Shown piece after piece: positions 35,005 to 44,275 of a DNA stretch of 64,000 nt. The first letter of the stretch is position 1, and each line of letters opens with the position of its first letter. Source of the stretch: an uncultured bacterium (GTDB lineage Bacteria; Bacillota; Clostridia; Lachnospirales; Lachnospiraceae); contig CALZQA010000002.1 of assembly GCA_945828315.1 (NCBI GenBank), forward strand, positions 1-64,000. The letters run 5' to 3'. Made by a program: the position numbers and the translations under genes. A model generated the notes under the pieces. It did no database searches and had not been told where the DNA came from. It saw only the letters and a list, made by a program, of their open reading frames with translations.

Positions 35005-36345
35005 ATGCAAAAGATCTGGGAATTTTTTGAAAATATGAATGAGTTGGTCTATGTGTCTGACATGGACACTTATGAACTGCTGTACATGAATAAAAAGGCC
35101 AGGGAAATGTATGGCTTTAAGTCCATGGAGGACCTGGCCGGAAGAAAATGCCACGAGCTGATCATGGGCTGCAAAGAGCCGTGCGCGCTGTGCAATAATA
35201 AAGAATTGATGCCGGGATACTTTAAGGAATGGAGTTATTACAATCCTCTTGTTGGCAGGCATTTTGAGTTAAAGGATACCATGCTGGAGGAGGGCGGCAG
35301 GCGTCTTCGGATGGAGCTGGCGGTTGACAGCACTGCGCAGAAGCAGCAGAGTCGTATGATCGACAGCTATCAGAAAATGGAGGCGTTGTCCAACGAGGGT
35401 ATGCGCGTTGCATTGCAGGCGGAGACACCAGACCAGACGCTGGAGGTCATACTGGAATATCTCGGAAATGCGTTAAAAGGCGAGCGTACCTATATTTTTG
35501 AGCGGAATGCGAAGGGCAACGATGACAATACCTACGAGTGGGTGGCAAATGGGGTGATGCCTGCAAAGGATATGCTTCAGGATCTGCCGGCTGAAGTCTG
35601 CGCAAACTGGTATCGGAACTTTCGTGAAGACAAAAACATCATGATCCATGATCTGGAGGATATTCGGGAGTCTGACCCGCTCCAGTACGAGAATCTGAAG
35701 CGTCAGGATATCCATTCCCTTGTGGTAGTGCCGCTCTATGACGACAAAAAGATCATCGGATTTTATGGGGTTGATAATCCGCCGAAAGGTGCCCTTGACT
35801 ATACGGAGACGATGCTGCAGATCATGGCACACTTTATTATCGCTTCGATCAAAAGGCGTGAACTGGTAAAACAATTACGGAATATGAGCTATCGGGATCA
35901 GCTGACACAGCTGGGTAACCGCTTTGCGATGGTTGATTATGTGTCAGGCTTATGCCTGGATGAGAGCATTGGCGTGGTGTACTGTGATATCACCGGATTG
36001 AAGCGGGTCAACGATTCACAGGGGCATGAGGCAGGTGACCGGCTGATCCTGCATGCCTGTGACTGTTTGAGACAGGTGTTTGACGGATACGGACTGTTCC
36101 GCATCGGCGGAGATGAGCTGCTGGCACTTTGTCCGGGCATCGCGGAGAATGTGCTGAATGAGAAAGTGGATGAACTGAGACAGGTTATGCCGGCGTATGA
36201 GGTAGTCATGGCAGTCGGTGCCATCTGGCGAAGGGACAGCAAAGCTGGTATTGATCAGCTGCTGTCGGAGGCGGACCGGTTGATGTATGATGACAAGGCG
36301 GCATATTACAGCGCTTCGCGTGATCTGGACCGGAGAAACTCATAA
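35005..36345 (+). CDS. PAS-GAF-GGDEF protein, probable diguanylate cyclase
   Basis: 446 aa cytoplasmic signalling protein. PAS domain (about 5-115) with a Cys-rich segment CHELIMGCKEPCALC near residue 50 that could bind a metal or sense redox, a GAF-like domain (about 140-285) and a GGDEF domain (about 295-440) with RIGGDELLAL near 368. The active-site motif is GGDEL, which some active cyclases have. No membrane helix. ATG 35005 has GAGG 6 bp upstream; the frame also extends to TTG 34993. It has its own promoter and terminator. Confidence 0.85.
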   Translation: MQKIWEFFENMNELVYVSDMDTYELLYMNKKAREMYGFKSMEDLAGRKCHELIMGCKEPCALCNNKELMPGYFKEWSYYNPLVGRHFELKDTMLEEGGRRLRMELAVDSTAQKQQSRMIDSYQKMEALSNEGMRVALQAETPDQTLEVILEYLGNALKGERTYIFERNAKGNDDNTYEWVANGVMPAKDMLQDLPAEVCANWYRNFREDKNIMIHDLEDIRESDPLQYENLKRQDIHSLVVVPLYDDKKIIGFYGVDNPPKGALDYTETMLQIMAHFIIASIKRRELVKQLRNMSYRDQLTQLGNRFAMVDYVSGLCLDESIGVVYCDITGLKRVNDSQGHEAGDRLILHACDCLRQVFDGYGLFRIGGDELLALCPGIAENVLNEKVDELRQVMPAYEVVMAVGAIWRRDSKAGIDQLLSEADRLMYDDKAAYYSASRDLDRRNS

Positions 36346-36362
36346 AAAATGATAATAAAAGA

Positions 36363-36396
36363 GGATGTACCGAAAATGATCGGTGCATCCTTTTTT
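36363..36396 (+). terminator. Terminator of the GGDEF gene
   Basis: The stem ggatgtaccg/cggtgcatcc around aaaatgat is followed by six T. The opposite strand also has a T-rich tail, so it may stop tRNA-Leu transcription as well. Confidence 0.85.
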
Positions 36397-36398
36397 CG

Positions 36399-36479
36399 TG
36401 CGGATAACAGGACTTGAACCTGCACGTCATGGACACCAGAACCTAAATCTGGCGCGTCTGCCAATTCCGCCATATCCGC
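36399..36479 (-). tRNA. tRNA-Leu (anticodon TAG)
   Basis: Minus strand. Acceptor strands GCGGATA and TATCCGC, anticodon stem CCAGA/TCTGG around the loop TTTAGGT, giving TAG, a long class II variable arm (GTGTCCATGACGT) and T arm GCAGG-TTCAAGT-CCTGT. The discriminator is A and CCA is not encoded. Confidence 0.93.
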
Positions 36480-36510
36480 CTGTCGCGTCTCTGAGCGCTT
36501 TACTTTTCAC

Positions 36511-36539
36511 AGTATATCGCAGCCCCGGACAAAAATCAA
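36511..36539 (-). promoter_or_regulatory. Promoter of tRNA-Leu
   Basis: On the minus strand, TTGATT (36539-36534), 17 bp, TATACT (36516-36511), 31 bp before the tRNA 5' end. Confidence 0.75.
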
Positions 36540-36562
36540 TGAAAAATATTTTTAAATTCCTG

Positions 36563-36612
36563 TTGACAAATAAGTTGCATGGTGCTATGGTTAATTACAC
36601 AAGTAATGAACC
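36563..36612 (+). promoter_or_regulatory. Promoter and probable autoregulatory operator of the YtrA-type operon
   Basis: TTGACA (36563-36568), 17 bp, TATGGT (36586-36591). A 10-bp inverted repeat, ggttaattac (36589-36598) / gtaatgaacc (36603-36612) with one mismatch and a 4-bp spacer, overlaps the -10 and the start point. This is where a YtrA-type GntR repressor would be expected to bind. Confidence 0.75.
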
Positions 36613-36656
36613 ACATAACCAACGAGGTAAAAAGGCGAGGACAGGAGGTGTACCAT

Positions 36657-37019
36657 TTGAACGAGCTGTTATCTCAGAATAAATCAATCTATTTGCAGGT
36701 CAGCGAGATGATAGAGACGGATATCCTGCGGGGCATCCTTTTAGAGGAAGAACGTGTGCCCAGCACAAATGAGCTGGCAAAGCTCTATACGATCAACCCG
36801 GCGACTGCGGCGAAAGGGATCAATCTGCTGGTAGACGAGGGAATACTTTATAAAAAGAGAGGAATCGGTATGTTTGTTGCAGAGGGTGCAAAGGAGCACA
36901 TTATAGAAAAGCGCAGGGATGCATTTTATGAGAACTATGTAAAAGGTCTGCTGGAGGAGGCAAAAAGCCTTGGCATCAGCAGCGAGCAACTGGTCGAGAT
37001 GATCAGAGCACATGAATAA
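36657..37019 (+). CDS. YtrA-subfamily GntR transcriptional regulator
   Basis: 120 aa. The winged-helix GntR domain (about 10-75) contains LEEERVPSTNELAKLY and NPATAAKGINLLVDEGILY, followed by a short helical C-terminal part of about 45 residues, the layout of YtrA proteins. TTG 36657 is taken as the start because AGGAGGTG (36643-36650) lies 6 bp before it; the frame upstream runs through the promoter. It is the first gene of an operon with an ABC exporter, as in Bacillus ytrABCDEF, and probably represses it until a cell-envelope stress signal arrives. Confidence 0.88.
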   Translation: MNELLSQNKSIYLQVSEMIETDILRGILLEEERVPSTNELAKLYTINPATAAKGINLLVDEGILYKKRGIGMFVAEGAKEHIIEKRRDAFYENYVKGLLEEAKSLGISSEQLVEMIRAHE

Positions 37020-37036
37020 AGGGGAGGACGAAAAAA

Positions 37037-37909
37037 ATGAGTCAGTTAGTTTGTGAAAATATTTCAAAGCAGTACAAGAAAAAAGTGGTGTTGCACGACA
37101 TCGATCTCACCATCGAGCAGGGAAAGATCTATGGTCTCGTTGGACGTAACGGTGCAGGAAAGACAACGCTTTTGTCCATTCTGACAGCACAGAATCCCGC
37201 GACGAGCGGAACCGTCACATACGACGGCATGCCTGTGTGGGAAAATCAGAAAGCGTTGGATCATCTGTGTTTTTCACGGGAACTGAATACGCTGAGCGTA
37301 CTCGGGCCGAATACGATCAAGGTAAAGGAATATCTGCAGATGGCGCGTACCTATTACCCGAACTGGGACAGAGAAATGGAACAGCGTCTGGTAGCACAGT
37401 TTGACCTGAACCCGAAAAAGAAGATCAGTAAGCTTTCCAAAGGAATGCTCTCCATGGTGACGATCGTTGTTGCACTGGCGAGCAAGGCGGATATCACGAT
37501 CCTGGATGAGCCGGTAGCAGGTCTGGATGTGGTGGCAAGAGATGATTTTTATCATCTGCTTTTAGAGGAGCATGAGGCAACCGGACGCACATTTATCGTT
37601 TCCACGCATATCATTGAGGAAGCGGCCAATGTATTTGAGGAAGTCATTTTTCTGAAAGATGGTGAGATCCTGCTAAAGGAAGATACGCAGGAACTTCTGG
37701 AGCGCGCAGCGCATGTGAGCGGCCTTGCGGAGGAAGTGGATGCGGCATGCGAAGGTCTGGAGATCCATCACGTGGAGCAGATGGGACGCAGTAAGGGTGT
37801 GACGGTATTGCTGGCTCCCGGTGAGCAGATCGCGGATGGCTATGATGTAACGGTACAGCCGGTGTCACTGCAGAATCTGTTTGTGGCACTGTGCGGAAGG
37901 GAGGCATAA
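37037..37909 (+). CDS. ABC transporter ATPase (YtrB-like)
   Basis: 290 aa. Walker A GRNGAGKTT near residue 36, signature LSKGML near 136, Walker B ADITILDEPVAGLD near 154 and switch His in VSTHIIEEA near 191, with a C-terminal accessory region of about 70 residues. The LSKGM signature is usual in YtrB/BcrA-type export ATPases. It works with the following two membrane proteins. AGGGGAGGA precedes ATG 37037. Confidence 0.88.
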   Translation: MSQLVCENISKQYKKKVVLHDIDLTIEQGKIYGLVGRNGAGKTTLLSILTAQNPATSGTVTYDGMPVWENQKALDHLCFSRELNTLSVLGPNTIKVKEYLQMARTYYPNWDREMEQRLVAQFDLNPKKKISKLSKGMLSMVTIVVALASKADITILDEPVAGLDVVARDDFYHLLLEEHEATGRTFIVSTHIIEEAANVFEEVIFLKDGEILLKEDTQELLERAAHVSGLAEEVDAACEGLEIHHVEQMGRSKGVTVLLAPGEQIADGYDVTVQPVSLQNLFVALCGREA

Positions 37910-37910
37910 C

Positions 37911-38576
37911 ATGAGCGGATTGACACGTTCGTTAAAATATGCGACATTTCGGGCCGGGCGCGTGATCGGTACCTGCTTTCTGATGGCGGCAGCATTTGTG
38001 CTCTATTTTGCATTGCTTGACGGAGTGCGGTTTACGCCGCAGAATCTTTTGCCGAGATTTCCGTATATGCTGATGCTTGTCGGAAATCTGATGTTCATGA
38101 TCTATGGAATGCTGGATGTGGCGACCTATACGCAGCTTACGCTGACCTACGGCTGTACGCGTAAAAATGCGGCACTCAGCACGGTTTATATGCATTTGCT
38201 GCAGATCCTGGCGATCGAGGTGGTTATGGGCATCTGCTGCGCAGTCATTCCGGCACAGTGGTATGCAATGGACGGCAAGACACTCTGTCTGTTGGCGCTG
38301 ATCGTATTTCTTTTCGGCAGCGGACTGGCGCTGATCGCAGGTATGCTGATCCACCGTTTCGGAAAAACTGCTTATATCGTGGTCGTGATCATTGCATCGC
38401 TGAGCGGCGGTGTTATAGGTGGTCTGGTCGGTTTTCACGGTGGCACAACGATCGTGATGGATATCGTGCTCGGACTGCTGAATCTGCCGGTGCTGATCGC
38501 CGTCGGTGTTCTCTGGTATGCAGTGGCGGCGGTGATCTTCTGGCTTACGATACGAAAAATAGAGGTTCGTGTCTGA
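37911..38576 (+). CDS. ABC exporter membrane subunit 1
   Basis: 221 aa with six predicted membrane helices. No strong family motif; place and topology suggest the ABC2-type permease of the YtrB-like ATPase. ATG 37911 follows the ATPase stop by 1 bp, with GGGAGG upstream. It contains the dibasic segment TYGCTRKNAALSTVYMH between helices 2 and 3, a pattern repeated in the next gene (AMGQTRKRTFPMYTLA), so the two are likely paralogues. Confidence 0.7.
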   Translation: MSGLTRSLKYATFRAGRVIGTCFLMAAAFVLYFALLDGVRFTPQNLLPRFPYMLMLVGNLMFMIYGMLDVATYTQLTLTYGCTRKNAALSTVYMHLLQILAIEVVMGICCAVIPAQWYAMDGKTLCLLALIVFLFGSGLALIAGMLIHRFGKTAYIVVVIIASLSGGVIGGLVGFHGGTTIVMDIVLGLLNLPVLIAVGVLWYAVAAVIFWLTIRKIEVRV

Positions 38577-38618
38577 GGCGCAGGCGCTGAGGGCTTCGTT
38601 ATGAAGGAGGAAGTGAAG

Positions 38619-39341
38619 ATGAAAGCATTATGGAATCAGATCAAATTTCAGAAAGATCTCTATCTGACCGGTGTACTGGTCATGCTCGGCATGTATGTGT
38701 TCGGAAATGTCCTGCACGATGTGCTGGCTGTTTCCGATGACGAGGTAACAAGCGTGATCTGCATGGGAAGCATGATGGCAACCATCGCGCTCTATATGAT
38801 GATGTTTTTCTTTGCAGGTATACATATGGTACAGATCTTCAACTATGCGGTGGCAATGGGGCAGACGAGAAAACGCACATTTCCGATGTATACGCTGGCG
38901 ACGCTGCTCACGTTTCTGGTGCTGGGAGCATTCCTGAAGGTATTGAACATACTGGAAAAGCTGCGGTTAAAGCTCATGTTTCCGGGGATAAAGATCGAGA
39001 ATTTTATGGCATTGGTGCTCAGCTGGAAATATATTCTGGCATTTGCGCTGGTAGGCACTGCCTTTGCCATGCTGCTGGGCGCAAGCATCAGTCGATTTGG
39101 AAAAGCGGCCTTCTGGGTATGGTGGGCGCTTTTGATGATCATCTGCATTGGCGGTCCGAGAGGATTTACGTACCTGACGGATTTCTATCCCGACAGTCAG
39201 GCGACATCGTTTGTGGTGCATGTCATTGAAATGACGGTACAGCATGCGCATGCGATCTCTGCAGTTCTGGTGATCGCAGCGACTATCATCTTTACCGGCG
39301 TTGCATACCTGATCGTGCGCAGACAGCAGGTAAACGTGTAG
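38619..39341 (+). CDS. ABC exporter membrane subunit 2
   Basis: 240 aa with six predicted helices, distant paralogue of the preceding gene. ATG 38619 is chosen since AAGGAGG (38604-38610) sits 8 bp before it; ATG 38601 would put that site inside the gene. Together with the previous protein and the ATPase it would form a heteromeric exporter or antibiotic-defence pump. The substrate is unknown. Confidence 0.7.
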   Translation: MKALWNQIKFQKDLYLTGVLVMLGMYVFGNVLHDVLAVSDDEVTSVICMGSMMATIALYMMMFFFAGIHMVQIFNYAVAMGQTRKRTFPMYTLATLLTFLVLGAFLKVLNILEKLRLKLMFPGIKIENFMALVLSWKYILAFALVGTAFAMLLGASISRFGKAAFWVWWALLMIICIGGPRGFTYLTDFYPDSQATSFVVHVIEMTVQHAHAISAVLVIAATIIFTGVAYLIVRRQQVNV

Positions 39342-39430
39342 AAGCTTCGGGATCGGGGCAGTTTGCGTGAAAGATCGCGGACCCGGTCTGAGGCTCTGAA
39401 CAGAAAATATGATATGGATCGAGGTAAAAT

Positions 39431-40252
39431 ATGAATAAGATACAGGAATTTGCAAAAAAATATACCATCATTTATTGCATTTTGGCAGAGATCATTGTGC
39501 TGGGCGGAATGACACTGGCAGGAATGCTCTTGGGAATGTTGCTTGGCAATACCGGTATGGATGGCTATATTCTGCAGGCACTGCAGGAGATCGCTGGTGT
39601 GTTGCTTGCTTTTGCAGCGATCAGGGTGAGCGGATGCGCAGATATTTTGACAAAGCGCGGCATAGGCTTTGGAAAAGGTTTGATCGTTGGAGGTTATTTC
39701 CTTTTTATCGGTGTTTACTCAGCGATCGTTTACATGGTGATGTATGAAGGTGAGCGCACATTGCGCCCGTGGTATCTGATCGCAGTGTTTGTGATCTGTA
39801 TGGTGTTCGTGGGTATCACAGAGGAATTTTTGTGCCGCGGCGTGCTGGCAGAGCTTCTGCTTCGCCATTACGGGGCAACAAAAGAGGGCGTGTGGAAGGC
39901 AGTCATTATTTCAGGTGTATTGTTTGGCCTGGCACATTTGTCGAACCTGATCGGAGCTGAGCCGGTAGGAGTGCTTGTTCAGTGTGTAATCGCCGGCATG
40001 ATGGGCATGGCGTTTGCGGCGATTTATTTCCGCACCGGCTGCATTTGGGTGACAGTTGCACTTCATGCGTTTGTGGATATTTGTGCACTTATCACAGGCG
40101 GGTTGTATACAGGCGCGATTGCGGAGGTTATCTCCGGTTATCAGCCCATACAGCTCATCGGCGTTGTGCCGTATGCGATCTTACTGCTGGTGCTGCTGCG
40201 CAAAAAGAAAATGGAGCAGATCCTTGCACGTTTCGGTCAAGATCAGGTTTAA
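39431..40252 (+). CDS. CPBP-family intramembrane metalloprotease
   Basis: 273 aa, eight predicted helices. The CPBP (Abi/CAAX-type) active-site motifs are present: EEFLCRGVLAELLLR near residue 132 (EExxxR), FGLAHLSN near 167 and LHAFVDI near 213. In Firmicutes such proteins serve in bacteriocin immunity or membrane-protein processing. It follows the ABC exporter by 89 bp with no terminator, so a joint envelope-defence role is possible but inferred. It carries unlinked start signals (GAGGTAAAATATG). Confidence 0.85.
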   Translation: MNKIQEFAKKYTIIYCILAEIIVLGGMTLAGMLLGMLLGNTGMDGYILQALQEIAGVLLAFAAIRVSGCADILTKRGIGFGKGLIVGGYFLFIGVYSAIVYMVMYEGERTLRPWYLIAVFVICMVFVGITEEFLCRGVLAELLLRHYGATKEGVWKAVIISGVLFGLAHLSNLIGAEPVGVLVQCVIAGMMGMAFAAIYFRTGCIWVTVALHAFVDICALITGGLYTGAIAEVISGYQPIQLIGVVPYAILLLVLLRKKKMEQILARFGQDQV

Positions 40253-40366
40253 GCATAGATAGATTGAACCCATAAATTTCCTCTCATATTTCGAAAGTGA
40301 ACGGAAACACTAGCATTGTAGAGTAAAAGATTACTCGAAAAGCAAACTTATATGGAGGAAACAACC
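40253..40366 (+). other. Leader region of the SASP gene
   Basis: 114 bp with a perfect small hairpin gagtaa/ttactc (about 40320-40335). I could not place a convincing sigma-G promoter; cattgta (about 40315) is the nearest -10-like sequence but differs from the consensus and lacks a -35. Confidence 0.35.
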
Positions 40367-40579
40367 ATGGCAAGTAACAATGCAACTACCGGAACAAACC
40401 GGATGGAGGTACCTGAGGCAAAGGACGCAATGAAGCGTTTCAAGGAAGAGGTAGCCAGTGAACTGGGCGTACAGTTAAAGGACGGTTACAACGGTGACCT
40501 TTCTTCCCGCGAGGCAGGTTCCATCGGTGGCGAGATGGTCAGAAAAATGATCAAAAAGCAGGAGGAGCAGATGAAGTAG
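40367..40579 (+). CDS. Alpha/beta-type small acid-soluble spore protein
   Basis: 70 aa. Typical motifs: the germination protease site in EEVASELGV near residue 28, and the DNA-binding stretch DLSSREAGSIGGEMVRKMI near 45. These proteins coat and protect DNA in the forespore, so the organism can sporulate. ATG 40367 follows GGAGG (40354-40358); ATG 40352 would put that site inside the gene. Confidence 0.94.
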   Translation: MASNNATTGTNRMEVPEAKDAMKRFKEEVASELGVQLKDGYNGDLSSREAGSIGGEMVRKMIKKQEEQMK

Positions 40580-40636
40580 TTTCATCGTCTGCACAGCCTG
40601 TACACTCGAAAAAAGGTGTATTTGATCCGATTTCAC

Positions 40637-40687
40637 GTGTCCGGAAGTGTCCGGAACCGTGGAAAAGGCATCAGATGCGCCTTTTTT
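40637..40687 (+). terminator. Direct repeat and terminator after the SASP gene
   Basis: The 10-bp sequence gtgtccggaa is repeated back to back (40637-40656). It is followed by a hairpin aaaggc/gcctttt (about 40663-40687) ending in a run of six T, which should terminate the SASP transcript. Confidence 0.65.
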
Positions 40688-40740
40688 CTGTATCTTTTCA
40701 TAAAAAATTCAAAAAAGATGTGGAAATTCGCTAATTCCTA

Positions 40741-40798
40741 TGTTATAATCCATAAATGACTGCATAGGCGTTGCTATGCCCTTTTGCAGCAACGCTTT
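40741..40798 (+). promoter_or_regulatory. tig promoter and leader with alternative hairpins
   Basis: Extended -10 TGT-TATAAT (40741-40749). The leader can form gcatag/ctatgc (40762-40767 with 40774-40779) or, exclusively, gcgttgct/agcaacgc (40768-40775 with 40788-40795) followed by tttt. The second looks like a weak terminator, the first like an antiterminator. Confidence 0.5.
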
Positions 40799-40839
40799 TC
40801 ATATATAATATGATTATATTTAAGGAGGAAACAGTTACA

Positions 40840-42165
40840 ATGAATGTACAGGTTGAGGATTTAGGAAAGAATATGGTGAAGCTCACTGTTGAGGTGGAGG
40901 CTGAGACAGTTGATGCAGCAATTAAGTCCGCATACAATAAGCAGAAAAATAAAATTGCGATCCCGGGCTTCCGTAAGGGAAAAGTACCTCAGGCAATGAT
41001 CGAGAAGATGTATGGCCCCGAAGTGTTCTACGAGGATGCTGCAAACACGATGCTGCAGACACAGTATCCGGTTGCTGTAGAACAGAGTGGTGTGGACATC
41101 GTTTCTCGTCCCACCATCGATGTGACACAGATCGAGAAGGGCAAGCCTTTTATCTTTACTGCTGAGGTTGCAAAGAGACCTGAGGTAACATTAGGAAAGT
41201 ACAACGGAGTTACCGTTACAAAGATCGACACCAGCGTGACCGATGAGGAAGTAGACGCTGAGATCGAGCAGCAGAGAAATATCAATGCAAGAACCGTGAC
41301 CATCACCGACCGCCCCGTAAAGGAAGGCGATACCGCAGTCATCGATTTCGAGGGATTTGTGGACGGCGTTGCATTTGAAGGCGGAAAGGGAGAGAATCAT
41401 CCGTTAGAGATCGGCTCTCATTCCTTCATCGATACATTTGAGGATCAGCTGGTTGGAAAGAACACCGGTGATGAGGTAGAGGTTCATGTGACCTTCCCCG
41501 AGCAGTATCAGGCAGAGGAGCTGGCAGGAAAGCCCGCCACCTTCAAGGTAAAGATCAATGAGATCCGTGCAAAGGAGTTGCCGGAGCTGAACGATGAGTT
41601 TGTACAGGACGTTTCTGAGTTCGATACCATGGCAGAGTACCGCGAGGATACAAAAAAGAAACTGCAGGAGCGCAAGGAGAACGCTGCAAAGGGCACCAAG
41701 GAGGACGAGGCGATCCAGAAGATCATTGACAAGTCCAAGATGGAGATCCCTGAGGCAATGATCGATATGCAGGCAGAGAACATGATCGATGAGTTTGCAC
41801 AGCGCATCGCTGCACAGGGCATGTCATTTGATCAGTACATGCAGTTCTCAGGCATGACGATCGATAAGATGAAAGAGCAGGTTCGCCCGGAGGCATTACA
41901 GCGCATTCAAAGCAGCCTTGTATTAGAGCAGATCGCAAAGGAAGAGAATATTGTTGCATCCGATGAGGATGTAGATGCCGAGGTTGAGAAGATGGCTTCC
42001 ATGTACGGCATGAAGGCAGAGGATCTGAAGAACTATATGGGTGATTCCGAGAAGGAATCCATGAAGCGCGACATCGCTGTGAAGAAGGCAGTAGAGTTCG
42101 TGATGGCGAATGTGAAGGAAAGAGCAAAAGCAAAATCCAAGACCGCAGAAGCAGACGCTGAATAA
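40840..42165 (+). CDS. tig: Trigger factor, ribosome-associated chaperone
   Basis: 441 aa. An N-terminal ribosome-binding domain has the signature GFRKGKVPQAMIEKMYG near residue 43, a central FKBP-type peptidyl-prolyl isomerase domain lies at about 150-245 (GDTAVIDFEGFVDGVAFEGG), and a long helical C-terminal arm follows. It binds nascent chains. ATG 40840 follows AAGGAGG (40822-40828); the longer frame would begin within the leader hairpin. It precedes clpP and clpX, as in many bacteria. Confidence 0.96.
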   Translation: MNVQVEDLGKNMVKLTVEVEAETVDAAIKSAYNKQKNKIAIPGFRKGKVPQAMIEKMYGPEVFYEDAANTMLQTQYPVAVEQSGVDIVSRPTIDVTQIEKGKPFIFTAEVAKRPEVTLGKYNGVTVTKIDTSVTDEEVDAEIEQQRNINARTVTITDRPVKEGDTAVIDFEGFVDGVAFEGGKGENHPLEIGSHSFIDTFEDQLVGKNTGDEVEVHVTFPEQYQAEELAGKPATFKVKINEIRAKELPELNDEFVQDVSEFDTMAEYREDTKKKLQERKENAAKGTKEDEAIQKIIDKSKMEIPEAMIDMQAENMIDEFAQRIAAQGMSFDQYMQFSGMTIDKMKEQVRPEALQRIQSSLVLEQIAKEENIVASDEDVDAEVEKMASMYGMKAEDLKNYMGDSEKESMKRDIAVKKAVEFVMANVKERAKAKSKTAEADAE

Positions 42166-42282
42166 AACGAAAGATGAGCAGGCTGACCTTATGCCGGGTC
42201 AGTCTGTTTCTAATTTCATGGGATTTTTTATCAGGTGTTCCGTGAAATTATAATTATGCGAAGATTAAAGGAGGTTTTTTTC

Positions 42283-42864
42283 ATGAGTTTAGTACCTTAT
42301 GTCGTAGAGCAGACAAGCAGAGGCGAGCGTTCCTATGATATTTATTCCAGACTGTTAAAAGAGCGAATCATCTTTTTGGGTGAGGAGGTCAATGAGACTA
42401 CCGCGAGCCTTATCGTTGCACAGATGCTTTTCTTAGAGTCTGAAGACCCAGGAAAAGATATTCATTTATACATCAATTCACCCGGCGGAATGGTGACTGC
42501 AGGTATGGCGATCTATGACACCATGCAGTATATCAAATGCGATGTTTCCACCATCTGTATCGGTATGGCGGCAAGTATGGGTGCTTTTCTTCTGGCAGGC
42601 GGAGCAAAGGGCAAGCGTTTTGCGCTGCCCAATGCGGAGATCATGATCCATCAGCCTTCCGGCGGAGCAAAAGGTCAGGCAACAGAGATCCAGATCGCAG
42701 CCGAGAATATTTTAAAGACAAAGAAAAAATTAAATGAGATCTTAGCGGCAAATACCGGAAAGTCGTATGAGCAGATTGCGGCAGACACCGAGCGTGATAA
42801 CTATATGAGTGCACAGGAGGCTGTTGAGTACGGTCTGATCGACAGTATCATTACAAATCATTGA
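42283..42864 (+). CDS. clpP: ClpP, ATP-dependent protease proteolytic subunit
   Basis: 193 aa serine protease. Catalytic Ser in [14 protein letters not shown] near residue 98, His in MIHQPSGG near 123 and Asp in DTERDNYMS near 172. ATG 42283 follows AAAGGAGG (42267-42274). It forms tetradecamers gated by ClpX. The 117-bp gap after tig contains a gctgacc/ggtcagt hairpin but no evident promoter. Confidence 0.97.
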   Translation: MSLVPYVVEQTSRGERSYDIYSRLLKERIIFLGEEVNETTASLIVAQMLFLESEDPGKDIHLYINSPGGMVTAGMAIYDTMQYIKCDVSTICIGMAASMGAFLLAGGAKGKRFALPNAEIMIHQPSGGAKGQATEIQIAAENILKTKKKLNEILAANTGKSYEQIAADTERDNYMSAQEAVEYGLIDSIITNH

Positions 42865-42933
42865 TGAAGCGTTTTGAGTATGTCGGAGCACTTGCTGTAT
42901 AGATCATGAAAAAATGATTCAGGAGAGACAACA

Positions 42934-44175
42934 GTGGCAGGTAAAAATATGGAAAAGATCCGCTGCAGCTTCTGCGGAAAATCCCAGGAGCAGGTGCGCA
43001 AGCTGATCGCAGGTCCGGGCGGAGCCTATATCTGTGATGAGTGTGTGGATATCTGTGCGGAGATCATTGAGGAAGAGTTTGAAGATGAGCCGATCCAGCC
43101 GAAGGCAGATTTTGAGATCAATCTTCAAAAACCGAAAAAATTAAAAGAATTTTTGGATGAATATGTGATCGGACAGGACGAGGCCAAAAAGGTGCTGTCC
43201 GTGGCAGTTTACAATCATTATAAGCGTATTATGAGTGAGCAGGAGAACGACGTGGAACTGCAGAAGAGCAATATTCTGATGCTCGGTCCCACCGGTTCCG
43301 GAAAGACACTCCTTGCGCAGACATTGGCGCGTGTCTTGAACGTGCCCTTTGCGATCGCGGATGCGACGACGCTGACGGAGGCCGGTTATGTGGGCGAGGA
43401 TGTGGAAAATATCCTGTTAAAGCTCATTCAGGCGGCTGACTATGATATTGAGCGTGCGCAGTGCGGAATCGTCTACATTGATGAGATCGACAAGATCACA
43501 AAGAAATCAGAGAATGTTTCCATCACCCGTGATGTTTCCGGTGAGGGTGTACAGCAGGCGCTTTTAAAGATCCTGGAGGGAACACAGGCCAGTGTTCCGC
43601 CTCAGGGAGGCAGAAAGCATCCACAGCAGGAACTGATCCAGATCGATACCACCAACATTCTGTTTATTTGTGGTGGTGCGTTCGATGGCCTTGAGAAGAT
43701 CATCGAGAATCGTATGGATCAGAAATCTATTGGTTTTAATGCGGAGATCCGGGAGAAAAATGAGAAGAATACCGGTGAACTGTTCAAGCATGTGATGCCG
43801 CAGGATTTCGTGAAATTCGGACTGATCCCGGAGTTTGTGGGACGTGTGCCGGTGACAGTATCACTTGATTCGCTGGATAAAGATGCATTGATGCGCATTT
43901 TAAGAGAGCCGAAGAATTCCCTGATCAAGCAGTATACGAGACTGTTTGAGCTTGACGGGGTAGAACTTTACTTTAAGGATGATGCGGTAGAGGCTATCGC
44001 AGATAAATCTTTGGAGCAGAAGACCGGTGCCAGAGGACTCCGTTCTATCATGGAGCATACGCTGGAGGATCTGATGTATGAGATCCCTTCAGATGAGGAT
44101 ATCATTGCATGCACGATCACGCGTGATGCCGTGGAATTTACCGGGGCACCGGAGATTGAGCGCAAGGGTGCGTAA
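42934..44175 (+). CDS. clpX: ClpX, unfoldase subunit of ClpXP
   Basis: 413 aa AAA+ protein. An N-terminal zinc-binding domain (CSFCGKS and CDECVDIC, residues about 10-42), Walker A GPTGSGKT near 115, Walker B IVYIDEID near 178, the RKHP pore element GGRKHPQQE near 222 and sensor 2 GARGLR near 364. The start is GTG 42934 with AGGAGAG upstream; ATG 42949 is a weaker alternative. It unfolds substrates for ClpP. Confidence 0.97.
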   Translation: MAGKNMEKIRCSFCGKSQEQVRKLIAGPGGAYICDECVDICAEIIEEEFEDEPIQPKADFEINLQKPKKLKEFLDEYVIGQDEAKKVLSVAVYNHYKRIMSEQENDVELQKSNILMLGPTGSGKTLLAQTLARVLNVPFAIADATTLTEAGYVGEDVENILLKLIQAADYDIERAQCGIVYIDEIDKITKKSENVSITRDVSGEGVQQALLKILEGTQASVPPQGGRKHPQQELIQIDTTNILFICGGAFDGLEKIIENRMDQKSIGFNAEIREKNEKNTGELFKHVMPQDFVKFGLIPEFVGRVPVTVSLDSLDKDALMRILREPKNSLIKQYTRLFELDGVELYFKDDAVEAIADKSLEQKTGARGLRSIMEHTLEDLMYEIPSDEDIIACTITRDAVEFTGAPEIERKGA

Positions 44176-44185
44176 CAAATGCGTG

Positions 44186-44224
44186 AAGCCCGCCTGTAGG
44201 GATGCCTTACAGGCGGCTTTTTGT
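44186..44224 (+). terminator. Terminator of clpX
   Basis: The stem agcccgcctgta/ttacaggcggct, with one bulged C, is followed by five T. It closes the tig-clpP-clpX block. Confidence 0.85.
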
Positions 44225-44275
44225 TATTTTGCAGCCAGGTTACGCGAAGATAGGAATATGCCTATGCGCTATCCT

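Noticed and set aside
35005-36345. Inactive GGDEF because of GGDEL
   Set aside because: Leu at the fifth position is found in active cyclases; sequence does not justify calling it degenerate.
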